Counted from the first letter of the stretch, positions 1 through 6,952 are shown. The stretch: 8,726 bases of DNA from Candidatus Zipacnadia bacterium (GCA_029821515.1 JALGTD010000049.1:1-8726); one strand, 5' to 3'. The notes: generated by a model from the sequence alone, not told the origin. Numbers and translations: made by a program.

Positions 1-431
1 AACTGGCCCTTTCCAAGCACTGCACCGCTTGCGTCGCAAATCTCCTTATTTACCATATAGGGGAATTCGTAGGTGTTCTGAATCACTAACACGACAGCCT
101 TGCCGAAGTCCGTATCCACTGGCATTTTCTCAAACTTGATGCGCGGATCGACGCGTTCGTTGACGATTCGCTGCAGCGTAGCATCATCTATACCTATGGA
201 CCGTGCCTTGCTATTCACCTCCCCCGTCTTGGCGTTGAGCACGAGCAGGCGGGTGGACGGGTTGGCAGGATCCGCATTGGCCAGCGAGATCACATCTCTA
301 ATGAACTCAGCCTGTGCGGCCTTGTTGGCGCTGGAGACATCAATATCCCACTTCAGCTCACCAACGAATCCTTCTGCACCGGTCCTAATCAATGCCGAGA
401 CTCTTGGTCCGAGGTCCTCATTCTTCATCAT
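1..431 (-). CDS. Schlafen AlbA_2-like putative nucleic-acid-binding protein (3' end cut by window edge)
   Basis: The 143 codons visible are open to the window edge, so the C-terminus is missing. The N-terminal part reads like an AlbA_2 (Schlafen-type) domain: an E-x-x-x-x-ELKWD segment around residues 20-28, an I-R-D-V-I-S-L-AN motif at 44-52, a hydrophobic strand RLLVLNAKTGEV at 61-72, then IDDATLQRIVNERVDP (81-96) and a second strand KAVVLVIQ (111-118). This order is typical of the family, whose members are often described as DNA-binding or ATPase-associated and include regulators and defence proteins; no precise role can be given. Tandem ATG codons begin at 431 and 428. An AGGAGGA SD lies 8 nt upstream of the first, so 431 is preferred. 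It sits 13 bp downstream of leuC on the same strand and is probably in the same transcript. The family call is from motif order only. Confidence 0.7.
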   Translation of the reverse strand, partial: MMKNEDLGPRVSALIRTGAEGFVGELKWDIDVSSANKAAQAEFIRDVISLANADPANPSTRLLVLNAKTGEVNSKARSIGIDDATLQRIVNERVDPRIKFEKMPVDTDFGKAVVLVIQNTYEFPYMVNKEICDASGAVLGKGQ

Positions 432-439
432 TGCTGCTC

Positions 440-446
440 TCCTCCT
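440..446 (-). promoter_or_regulatory. Strong SD overlapping the leuC stop codon
   Basis: On the minus strand the sequence reads TAGGAGGAGAGCAGCAATG, so the leuC stop TAG (447-445) supplies the first bases of the AGGAGGA ribosome binding site of the next gene. The overlap suggests that translation termination on leuC feeds initiation on the AlbA_2-like gene. Confidence 0.75.
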
Positions 447-1698
447 ACAACTCCCCCGGGCCGCAGATATTGCCCGCAATGGCGGAGGCGGCGGCGACGG
501 CCGGGCTGGCCAGGTAGACTTCGCTTTCGTGGTGGCCCATGCGCCCGACGAAGTTACGGTTGGTAGTGGCGATCGCCCGCTCGCCGGCGGCCAGAATACC
601 CATGTGCCCACCCAGGCACGGCCCACAGGTCGGGGTGCTCACCAGGCAGCCCGCCTCCAGGAAGGTTTCCACCAGGCCCTCACGGGTCGCGGCCAGGTGA
701 ATCTGCTGGCTACCGGGGATGATAATACAGCGCACGCCGTCGGCTACCTGGCGGCCCTCCAGGATCTGTGCGGCAATGCGGAGGTCCTCCAGCCGCCCGT
801 TGGTGCAAGCGCCGATTACGGCCTGGTCAATCGTTATCTCCCCGACTTCAGATATACCACAGGTATTTTCGGGCAGATGCGGAAAGGCCACCTGCGGTTC
901 AATATTGCCCGCATCCCACTCGTAGACCCGGGCATATTCGGCATCCTCGTCACTGCTGAACACCTGGAAGTCTCGCGCAGCGCGGGGCTTGACCCAGTCC
1001 AACGTGATATCGTCCGGCACGATGATGCCATTCTTGGCGCCGGCTTCAATTGCCATATTGCAGATAGTGAAGCGGCCGGCCATATCCATCTGCTCAATCA
1101 CCGGCCCGGCGAACTCCATCGCCATATAGCGGGCACCGTCCACGCCGATCTGGCCGATGGTGTACAGAATCAGGTCCTTGCCGCTGACCCACTCGTTAAG
1201 CTGACCAGTGAAGACAAACTTCAAGCTAGCCGGAACCCGGAACCAGCATTCTCCGGTGGCAAAGCCCGCCGCCGCGTCGGTGGAGCCGACGCCAGTGGCA
1301 AACGCGCCCAAAGCCCCGTAGGTGCAGGTGTGCGAATCAGCACCAATAACCACTTCACCAGGCAAAACGAGGCCCTTGTCGGGTAGTATGATATGCTCAA
1401 TTCCACCGGTCTGCGCCTCATAGAAGTGGGTTAGACCCTGACTGCGGGCAAAATCGCGCAGTAGCTTGACCTGCATCGCCGACTTGATATCCTTGTTGGG
1501 GGTGAAATGGTCGGCAACCAGCACGACCTTCTCCACGTCAAAGACCTGCCCGGCACCCATTTTCTCAAACTCTTCAATAGCAATAGGCGCAGTAATATCG
1601 TTGGCCATAACCAGATCAAGCTTACAGGTGACAAACTCGCCGGGACGGACCTCATCACACCCCACCGCTCGTGCCAGGATTTTTTCTGTAATGGTCAT
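445..1698 (-). CDS. leuC: 3-isopropylmalate dehydratase large subunit family (LeuC2/HacA-type aconitase superfamily)
   Basis: This 417-residue protein has the length of the short LeuC2/homoaconitase-like family. In leucine synthesis such enzymes isomerise 2- and 3-isopropylmalate in the cytosol together with a small LeuD subunit. Visible signatures are VADHFTPNKD (61-70), GADSHTCTYGALGAFATGVG (119-138), IGACTNGR (295-302) and TPTCGPCLGGHMG (355-367). Cys298, Cys358 and Cys361 are the expected ligands of the [4Fe-4S] cluster. The C-terminus, with TTNRNFVGRMGH and LASPAVAAASAIAG, is family-typical and complete. The start at 1698 has a GAGGTGA SD a few bases upstream. No leuD is visible; the next gene downstream is an AlbA_2-like protein instead. 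Substrate (isopropylmalate, homoaconitate or citramalate-type) cannot be settled from the large subunit alone, so the gene symbol is a family-level choice. Confidence 0.9.
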   Translation of the reverse strand: MTITEKILARAVGCDEVRPGEFVTCKLDLVMANDITAPIAIEEFEKMGAGQVFDVEKVVLVADHFTPNKDIKSAMQVKLLRDFARSQGLTHFYEAQTGGIEHIILPDKGLVLPGEVVIGADSHTCTYGALGAFATGVGSTDAAAGFATGECWFRVPASLKFVFTGQLNEWVSGKDLILYTIGQIGVDGARYMAMEFAGPVIEQMDMAGRFTICNMAIEAGAKNGIIVPDDITLDWVKPRAARDFQVFSSDEDAEYARVYEWDAGNIEPQVAFPHLPENTCGISEVGEITIDQAVIGACTNGRLEDLRIAAQILEGRQVADGVRCIIIPGSQQIHLAATREGLVETFLEAGCLVSTPTCGPCLGGHMGILAAGERAIATTNRNFVGRMGHHESEVYLASPAVAAASAIAGNICGPGEL

Positions 1699-1746
1699 AG
1701 TTCACCTCAAGTGAAGTTGCACATAGACGAGGGTACTTTACACCTA

Positions 1747-1775
1747 AGCTTACCTTAATCGGCGGAAGTGGTCAA
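1747..1775 (-). promoter_or_regulatory. Candidate sigma70-type promoter for leuC
   Basis: On the minus strand TTGACC (1775-1770; 5 of 6 consensus positions) is followed after 17 nt by TAAGCT (1752-1747; 3 of 6). Spacing and position, about 50 bp before the leuC ATG, are right, but the -10 box is weak. TAAAGT a few bases further downstream is an alternative -10. No T-box or other long leader fits in the short 5' region. Confidence 0.35.
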
Positions 1776-1800
1776 CGCAAGTGGCAACTCCGCCCGTGAG

Positions 1801-1829
1801 TTGATTTCCTGCTTTGGCTCTGGTACAGT
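1801..1829 (+). promoter_or_regulatory. Candidate extended -10 promoter for the ADP-ribosylglycohydrolase-family gene
   Basis: TTGATT (1801-1806), a 17-nt spacer and TACAGT (1824-1829), preceded by a TG-N extended -10 element (1821-1823). Each box matches four of six consensus positions. The predicted transcript would start near 1836 and carry a leader of about 60 nt with a G-rich SD (GGGGGA, 1885-1890) in front of the ATG at 1897. Confidence 0.45.
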
Positions 1830-1896
1830 AAGCGCAACATTGCCGGGACCGACTACTCACTCAGGCTTATCAACGCCGCAGTTTGGGGGATAAGTA

Positions 1897-3372
1897 ATGC
1901 GTCCGATACAACTGGACGAAGCGACATATCGCGATAAGGTCTACGCCTGCTGGATGGGCAAGAACATCGGCGGGACGCTGGGGATGCCGTGGGAACTGGA
2001 CAAAAACGCACACGATTTTACCTTCTACAACCCGATGCCCGACGAGGCCGAACCCAACGATGATCTGGACTTCCAGCTTGTTTGGCTGAAGATGCTCCAG
2101 GAGCGGGGCATATATCCATCTGTGGGTGATTTCGCCGACTACTGGCAGAAGCATCTGGGGCCGTATCCGTGGGATGAGTACGGCTACTGCCAGCGCAATC
2201 TGGATCTGGGGCTGCGGCCACCTATTTCCGGCTGCTTCCAGAACTGCTTCATTGATAATATGGGCGCGCCGATCCGCAGTGAGATCTGGGCATGCGTGGC
2301 GCCGGGCGATCCAGGTCTGGCTGCTTCGCTGGCCTGGCAGGACGCAGTGCTTGATCACGCCGGGGGCGAGGGGGTATATGGTGAGATGTTCTGGGCGGCC
2401 CTACAGAGCGCCGCTTTCTTCATCTCTGATCCTTCTACCCTCATCCAGATCGGCCTGTCTATGATCCCTGTTCACTCCCGCATTGCCCACGCCATCAATC
2501 ATGCCGTGTGGTGCCATGCTAATGATCTGAAATGGGCCGAGGCCCGCCAGCAGACAGTTGACTGGTTCGGGCACACCCACCCCTGCCATGCACCCCAGAA
2601 TCATGCCTTCACCATCATCGGCTGGTTGTACGGTGACGACTTTGGCGACCAGTTGTGTGCGGCAGTCAACTGTGGGTACGATACCGACTGCACCGGGGCG
2701 ACGCTCGGAGCAACACTGGGCATAGTCGGCGGCAGCAGCTCCATACCTGAAAAGTGGCGCGAGCCGATTGGCGAAGATATCATTCTTCACAAGTTCACGC
2801 ATAACCTCGATGCGCCTGAGACGATAAGTGAACTTACTGACCAGACTGTTGCCGTGGGCAAAGAACTGGTGGCCGCGCGCTCGGCGGTGGCCCAGATCGG
2901 CCCGGAGACTGCTATCCCGGAAGACCTATTGTCTGTCTTCAGCGATAACACTCAGGCACTGGCCGCCCTCCAACAGGACTCACAGTCGGCTATCGAGAGA
3001 GTGGGCGACTACGACATTGCCTTCCATTACGGCAGCGAACCGATCATGCATACGGGGACAGAGCACACCGTAGGCGTCTCAGTCCGCCGCAACCTGAAGC
3101 CAGTTGAAGCGCAAGTTGAGCTGGAGGTGCCGCGGGGTTGGACGGTGCAGCCAGCCGAGGATGCCTTCGGGCAAAAGCGATTCACCATTCGTGCCAACCA
3201 TCTATCCGACGACAACTACGTCAATGTCACTGCGAAGGTGCCAAAGGGCAAGCTGAACGCCCAATACCTCTTCTTACCCCCCGAAGAGGTGGCCGGATAT
3301 CCCTGTGGCGTGCTTGTTGATCGTTGTCCCAACTGCGGTGCCCGTATTGAGTATTGCATCTGCTCACGGTAA
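1897..3372 (+). CDS. ADP-ribosylglycohydrolase-family protein with C-terminal beta domain and Cys-rich tail
   Basis: This is a 491-residue protein without a signal peptide, so probably cytoplasmic. Residues about 8-300 resemble the all-helical ADP-ribosylglycohydrolase (DraG/ARH) fold: an opening DKVYACWMGKNIGGTLGMPWE (13-33), an acidic pair in NDDLD (54-58) where the family carries its first metal ligands, and YDTDCTGATLGATLGIVGG (261-279) followed by IPEKW, matching the second D-x-D metal motif (Asp262, Asp264). Family members remove ADP-ribose from proteins or small molecules using Mg ions; the substrate here is unknown. Residues about 372-460 look like an immunoglobulin-like/NEW3-type beta-sandwich (RGWTVQP at 413-419). 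The tail has Cys470, Cys477, Cys480, Cys487 and Cys489, resembling a small zinc ribbon. The ATG at 1897 is preceded by GGGGGA with 6 nt spacing. It is convergent with the GH123-like gene, which ends 79 bp away. Confidence 0.8.
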   Translation: MRPIQLDEATYRDKVYACWMGKNIGGTLGMPWELDKNAHDFTFYNPMPDEAEPNDDLDFQLVWLKMLQERGIYPSVGDFADYWQKHLGPYPWDEYGYCQRNLDLGLRPPISGCFQNCFIDNMGAPIRSEIWACVAPGDPGLAASLAWQDAVLDHAGGEGVYGEMFWAALQSAAFFISDPSTLIQIGLSMIPVHSRIAHAINHAVWCHANDLKWAEARQQTVDWFGHTHPCHAPQNHAFTIIGWLYGDDFGDQLCAAVNCGYDTDCTGATLGATLGIVGGSSSIPEKWREPIGEDIILHKFTHNLDAPETISELTDQTVAVGKELVAARSAVAQIGPETAIPEDLLSVFSDNTQALAALQQDSQSAIERVGDYDIAFHYGSEPIMHTGTEHTVGVSVRRNLKPVEAQVELEVPRGWTVQPAEDAFGQKRFTIRANHLSDDNYVNVTAKVPKGKLNAQYLFLPPEEVAGYPCGVLVDRCPNCGARIEYCICSR

Positions 3373-3451
3373 CGCATCGGAGAAGGAACATAGCGTAGTG
3401 CCGGTATCTCCTGGCCCAACTTCGTGGAGTATTTGCGGCTGTTGGCCCAGC

Positions 3452-5851
3452 TCACTGGCTGGCTATGACCTCTGCACTTGATAGCCTGAGAATCTGGCGG
3501 GCCACGCGCTCGCGCTCAACCAGGACAACCTTGGGATCGTGTGTATAGTGAGTCAGGTCCGTGACTACCGAGTCAGCTACCATGCCGATCTGCTGCGATG
3601 TTCCCGTCTGATTGATTAGCTTCCGCAGCAGCAGGTAATACTCGTAGTCCTCGATACCATCGCGGATATTCTCCAGGCGGATCGTCGCCAGCGGGCCATT
3701 GGGGCCAGCACACATTATGCTGCCGTCGCCGTTATAGGTCCTGAAGCTGGCCGGATTCCAGTCCGTGCGCGGGCCTCCAGTAATCACTTTCTCATTCAGC
3801 GGCCAGCGGTTGACCGCGTAGTATAGGAACCCGCCAGGGCGGTACTTAGCGGTCATTGCGCCCATTAGCAGGCGGGCCTCGATGGCGGGATACTCGACGA
3901 ACCAGTTAGCGTGCGGGTGCAGGGGGCCACAGCAGATGTACCACCAGATATCCCGCCCGGCGGTGCGGGCCTGGGCAATCTTCGGCGCGTTGCCGTCGAA
4001 GTGCGGGGTCAGCGGCACCCAGATGTCCACCGCCGCGCCGTTGTCCCGTTCCAGACCGAAGGTTGTATCGTACGCCGTGGTCATCACTTCGATATCAGGC
4101 CAGCGCTGTTTGATCTTTGCGGCGGTCTCGAAGACGACATCGAGCTGCCCCTTGGGACGCTCGTCGAAGCAGTAAATGTAGCATAAGTCGCGGACACCCG
4201 CCGCCTCGGCTATCGGCAGGTACTCTTCCACCCTCGCCATCTGCCGTTCAAAACGCTGCCAGTGAGCAGCGGCGTCGAAGTCCGGCTCGCGCGGGGCGTA
4301 GACGTAACCGAGATTGATCGCGTTCAGCCCCAGCGCCTTAAGCTCGCGCAGACGTTCGACATCCCACGACGGCGGACTACCGGCGTAGATACAACCTGGG
4401 TTCAGGTGGTATTCCTCCAGCATCCAGTTCTCGTACTTGCGCTGTATCTGGGCAGGATTCGCATCCGGATACAACTGCGCGGCGCCGCGCAGCGACAGAG
4501 CAGTGCGCAGGTGCGTGTGCTTGGGGATCGCGAAGTCCCAGACCTGTACCCGAAGCTGGACCGACTGCTCCTGACCGTCCGCCAGCGAAACTGTCAGCTT
4601 ACCCGTGTAGTCTCCCGCTGGGGCATCCTCGGGGACGTGCACGGTCACCCACAGCGGCAGCACTTCATGTGCTGGCACGGCGTCAACCTCGGTCATAAAG
4701 TCCAGCAGCGGGTCGGGCCACCAGCCAGTGTGTGGGGTGTCATACGGCGACTCAGCGCAGTCCACGTACCCGACCAGGCGGACAGTCGCGGGCAGCACCA
4801 CACCGTCGCCGTTACGCGGCTGCGAAAGCTCCCACTTGACGGCGCTTAGCGACTGGTAGAGTGGACGGACAATGATCTGGCAGCTTTCGTATTCGTTGCG
4901 GGCAGCCGCCATCCGATACTCGCGGGCTGGCGTTGAACTGAACCGGGCCGCCTCGAGGAAGACCTTGCGCATCGGGCTTTCGGTAGCCAGCACGAAGGGC
5001 ACATTCCCGGCTGCGTAATGCGGAGCCAGGGTGATCGTATTCACCCGGCCCTGCAGACTGGCGTAGCGCGCTTCCAGCTTGTCAAGCCGCTGGCATAGCG
5101 CTTTGAGCACAGCGACGTCGCCAAGTGACTGGCTGACTTCCCCCGCCAGTGCTTGGGCGTCTTGGGCGAGGTCCTGGGTCCCGGCGCCGCCGAGGCGGCA
5201 CTGCTCAGCGGCAATGCCCGAGACATTTGGTGTTAGCGCCCGGAACTCGTCCGCGAGGGCCGCTACCCGCTGGGCGAAGGCGGCCACATCACCGGGCAAG
5301 CTGATATTCACCCGGATGTTGTCCACCAGCACGCGGTAGGTCCGTTCCGGGCGGGTGGTGTAGATGTGCAATTCGCCCACGCTGGTGACATCAAGCCGCT
5401 GGCGGATCTCCTTGATTCGAATACTCAGCGTCTTAGCCGTCTGGGGTGGTAGGGCCATTCCCTGGGAGAAGCGGTTCTGACTGGTATCGCGCATATGCAC
5501 CGTGACGCTGATTTCGAAGTCCTGTGGGTTGTAGAAATCGAGTTTCAACTCGCCGTAGATTGACAGGTCCTCGGTCACCCAGGCGCCGCCGCCACGGTTG
5601 GCGATCACCGCCGGCCACTGCTCTTGGCCTTCGGACCACTTGTGGTAGGTTATCTCAGCGGCGGATTGTCCGCTGGTTGACCACTCATTAGTCAAGGCGA
5701 AGTCGGTCAAATCCCGAACGTGCCAGCCAGCGAGTACGTCCGCGCTCTCGAAGTCGCACAGCACCTTGACTTCGGCTGGCTGCTCGCTAGCCTGCACCGC
5801 TCCCACAAACAGCATACTTGCCACTGCCACAATAGTGACTGGACGAGTCAT
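3452..5851 (-). CDS. Secreted GH123/DUF4091-type glycoside hydrolase
   Basis: The protein has 799 residues when started at the ATG at 5851, which has AGGAGGT 4 nt upstream and begins a clear Sec signal peptide (hydrophobic 6-19, likely cut after AVQA at 21). The open frame continues further upstream but lacks such a start. Parts in order: a jelly-roll, CBM-like domain (about 28-183, opening VLCDFES and closing YRVLVDNIRV); an alpha-helical, possibly coiled-coil spacer (187-270); a beta domain (about 290-440, with VPEDAPAGDYTGKLTVSL at 406-423); and a TIM-barrel-like DUF4091/GH123 catalytic part (about 447-745). The YIYCFDERP motif places Asp563-Glu564 where GH123 enzymes carry their stabiliser and acid/base pair. 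RLENIRDGIEDYEYYLLLR (725-743) is typical of the DUF4091 end. Characterised GH123 enzymes are beta-N-acetylgalactosaminidases; the true substrate here is inferred only. It is exported, probably acting on glycans outside the cytoplasm. Confidence 0.82.
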   Translation of the reverse strand: MTRPVTIVAVASMLFVGAVQASEQPAEVKVLCDFESADVLAGWHVRDLTDFALTNEWSTSGQSAAEITYHKWSEGQEQWPAVIANRGGGAWVTEDLSIYGELKLDFYNPQDFEISVTVHMRDTSQNRFSQGMALPPQTAKTLSIRIKEIRQRLDVTSVGELHIYTTRPERTYRVLVDNIRVNISLPGDVAAFAQRVAALADEFRALTPNVSGIAAEQCRLGGAGTQDLAQDAQALAGEVSQSLGDVAVLKALCQRLDKLEARYASLQGRVNTITLAPHYAAGNVPFVLATESPMRKVFLEAARFSSTPAREYRMAAARNEYESCQIIVRPLYQSLSAVKWELSQPRNGDGVVLPATVRLVGYVDCAESPYDTPHTGWWPDPLLDFMTEVDAVPAHEVLPLWVTVHVPEDAPAGDYTGKLTVSLADGQEQSVQLRVQVWDFAIPKHTHLRTALSLRGAAQLYPDANPAQIQRKYENWMLEEYHLNPGCIYAGSPPSWDVERLRELKALGLNAINLGYVYAPREPDFDAAAHWQRFERQMARVEEYLPIAEAAGVRDLCYIYCFDERPKGQLDVVFETAAKIKQRWPDIEVMTTAYDTTFGLERDNGAAVDIWVPLTPHFDGNAPKIAQARTAGRDIWWYICCGPLHPHANWFVEYPAIEARLLMGAMTAKYRPGGFLYYAVNRWPLNEKVITGGPRTDWNPASFRTYNGDGSIMCAGPNGPLATIRLENIRDGIEDYEYYLLLRKLINQTGTSQQIGMVADSVVTDLTHYTHDPKVVLVERERVARQILRLSSAEVIASQ
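5594..5764 (-). repeat. Direct repeat copy B (within the GH123-like gene)
   Basis: This 171-bp segment encodes residues 30-86 of the GH123-like protein and is homologous, without gaps, to 5961-6131. Hand alignment of the two translations gives about 35 identities in 57 positions, and the DNA shares long blocks such as GCCGGCCACTGCT. It is the start of the CBM-like domain and is intact here. Confidence 0.85.
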
Positions 5852-5914
5852 GGCTACCTCCTGTACGACGTGATCGGGTAGGCGAAGTTCGTGACTACTC
5901 ACTTCCGGTATTGT

Positions 5915-5941
5915 ATTATACCCCCCCCGCGAAGATGTCAA
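5915..5941 (-). promoter_or_regulatory. Full-consensus -35/-10 promoter with a G8 tract in a short spacer
   Basis: On the minus strand TTGACA (5941-5936) and TATAAT (5920-5915) both match the sigma70 consensus at all six positions. They are separated by only 15 nt, of which the last eight are a G run (C8 on the plus strand, 5921-5928). Transcription would start near 5908 and give a leader of about 57 nt before the AGGAGGT SD and the ATG of the GH123-like gene at 5851. Optimal spacing is near 17 nt, so the tract length should strongly affect strength. Confidence 0.7.
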
Positions 5942-5947
5942 GGGGGG
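5921..5947. repeat. Homopolymer tract and G/C inverted repeat around the promoter
   Basis: On the plus strand C8 (5921-5928) is followed 13 nt later by G6 (5942-5947). The two runs can pair as a six-bp all-G/C stem that places most of the -35 box in the loop. On the minus strand no T-run follows, so this is not a normal intrinsic terminator. The run is a simple-sequence tract prone to slippage and to sequencing error. Confidence 0.6.
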
Positions 5948-5960
5948 CGAAACTTTTCAG

Positions 5961-6131
5961 TCGCCTAGTGACGATCGCCGGCCACTGCTGTTGGCCCTGT
6001 GCCCATTTGTGATAGGTTATTGCCGCCGACTGCTGCCCGTGGCTGGACCATTCGTCAGTAACAGCAAAATCGGTCAGCTCCCTGACCCGCCAGTCAGCAA
6101 TGGAATTGGCAAATTCGAAATCAAAGAGTAC
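5961..6131 (-). repeat. Direct repeat copy A (within the gene remnant)
   Basis: This is the counterpart of 5594-5764, in the same orientation and separated from it by about 196 bp. It encodes residues 29-85 of the remnant, counted from the ACG codon. Divergence is spread over the segment with conservative changes (L/I, D/E, V/I), which suggests the duplication is old or that the two copies evolved separately as proteins before one decayed. Confidence 0.85.
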
Positions 6132-6306
6132 CAAGGTACCGTCGTCCAACTGCTGAGCGCATACAGCAGCAGGCAGCAATAGCACAGCCAACGCTACGAT
6201 CAGCGAGCGATTCGTTTTTGTCTCCCAAATTGCAAAAAGATGTCACCACCATTTGACGTAGCAGGAGCAGGTTTGTCTGCTAAGCTTTATGTTGCACTGC
6301 TCTGTC

Positions 6307-6912
6307 CTACCTTCGCTTGCGCCCCCGCGAGAAGACGAGCACTCCCAACAGCATAATCAGGCCTACCAGCAGCAGCACATTAGGCAGCGTCTCACCGGGC
6401 ACGGCCTCGGTTTCAGTCGCATACCAGATAAAGCCAGCGCCCAGAGCGCATAAGGCGATCAACGCGGCCAACCAGATAAAGAGCCACTGAAAGACGCTGG
6501 CGACCGTCTCCAGGTCAAAAGCGCCCCCCTCGCGGCGACGGTGCGCGTCAACGGTTTCCTCCATGCGGCTTTCAAAATGATCGGCTAACAAATCGAATGT
6601 CCGATCCAGTTCCCCTTCCAACTCTCCCTGACGCACCATACTGATGAAAAAGGGCGAAAAACTCTGGGGGTAGCGGCTGAAGGCAGTGGCGAGGGTGCGG
6701 CCCATCTCCACATCCTCACGAACCGAGTCAACAACTTCGCGCATAAAGGCACTGTCGCTCTGTTCGCGAAGCGTGTCGAAGATGTCAAGGATATTGATCT
6801 CCGCGTGCATTAGACTACCGAACTGGCGACAGAAAACAGCCAATTGGGCATTAGTTATGTCGCTCTTCTCTTCTGGCATTAAACCTTCATCCCCCAACTT
6901 GCTGTCAACCAT
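6307..6912 (-). CDS. Half-size type II secretion system F (GspF/PilC-like) domain membrane protein
   Basis: This is a 201-residue protein. Residues about 21-120 match one cytoplasmic T2SF domain: AVFCRQFGSLMHAEINILDIFDTLREQ is the family's opening helix pair, VEMGRTLATAFSRYPQSFSP the central G-x-x-L-x-x-A motif, and MVRQGELEGELD (92-103) the G-E-x-x-G signature. Two membrane segments follow (about 141-165 and 176-195), then a basic end SRGRKRR. Full GspF/PilC platform proteins have two such domains and about 400 residues, so this is half a normal protein. No pilin or secretion ATPase gene lies nearby. The start is ambiguous: 6912 has no clear SD, while the in-frame ATG at 6879 has GAAGG 4 nt upstream; the longer form is given. 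It stands on the same strand upstream of the gene remnant and GH123-like gene. Confidence 0.75.
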   Translation of the reverse strand: MVDSKLGDEGLMPEEKSDITNAQLAVFCRQFGSLMHAEINILDIFDTLREQSDSAFMREVVDSVREDVEMGRTLATAFSRYPQSFSPFFISMVRQGELEGELDRTFDLLADHFESRMEETVDAHRRREGGAFDLETVASVFQWLFIWLAALIALCALGAGFIWYATETEAVPGETLPNVLLLVGLIMLLGVLVFSRGRKRR

Positions 6913-6952
6913 CGCAAGCGGCTTTCTGACTGTGCTGAGGCCGTCATCCGGC

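Larger units (their letters stand above)
5916..6215 (-). pseudogene. Truncated, start-less duplicate of the GH123-like gene's 5' end
   Basis: The reading frame from 6215 gives a signal peptide (NRSLIVALAVLLLPAAVCA, then QQ) followed by a segment matching residues 30-86 of the neighbouring GH123-like protein (about 35 of 57 identical). After WPAIVTRR (ending near 5961) the similarity stops, and the frame ends at TAA (5918-5916) inside the neighbour's promoter. The natural start position reads ACG (6215-6213), exactly 6 nt after a GGGAG SD (6226-6222). The frame has no ATG and is closed upstream by TGA at 6245-6243. A one-base change from ATG would explain this. A TTG at 6191 could start a shorter product, but without the positively charged signal N-region. 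No convincing promoter lies upstream. Read as a decayed, mostly deleted tandem copy; expression as a short secreted peptide is possible but unlikely. Confidence 0.8.

Noticed and set aside
100..1386. Long open frame on the plus strand opposite leuC and the AlbA_2-like gene.
   Set aside because: It is antisense to a well-conserved leuC with intact Fe-S motifs, has no family resemblance and crosses two real genes; it reflects the codon bias of the genes opposite.
3447..3462. Hairpin CCAGC-TCACTG-GCTGG at the end of the two convergent genes, considered as a terminator.
   Set aside because: The stem is only five bp, no T-run follows on either strand, and it overlaps the GH123-like stop codon.
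5852..5941. An N-terminal extension of the GH123-like protein starting at a TTG at 5941.
   Set aside because: The extension would be encoded by the promoter boxes and leader, and it would bury the signal peptide. The ATG at 5851 has an excellent SD.
6259..6282. Inverted repeat TAGCAG...CTGCTA after the T2SF-domain gene, considered as a terminator or operator.
   Set aside because: The arms are six bp with a 12-nt loop and no adjacent T-run; there is no identifiable promoter beside it.
5930..6790. A 14-bp exact match, CGAAGATGTCAAGG, at 5930-5943 and 6777-6790; the shorter AAGATGTCA also occurs at 6237-6245.
   Set aside because: One copy lies inside the T2SF coding frame (LDIF codons) and flanking bases do not match. 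A match of this length is plausible by chance in a window this size.
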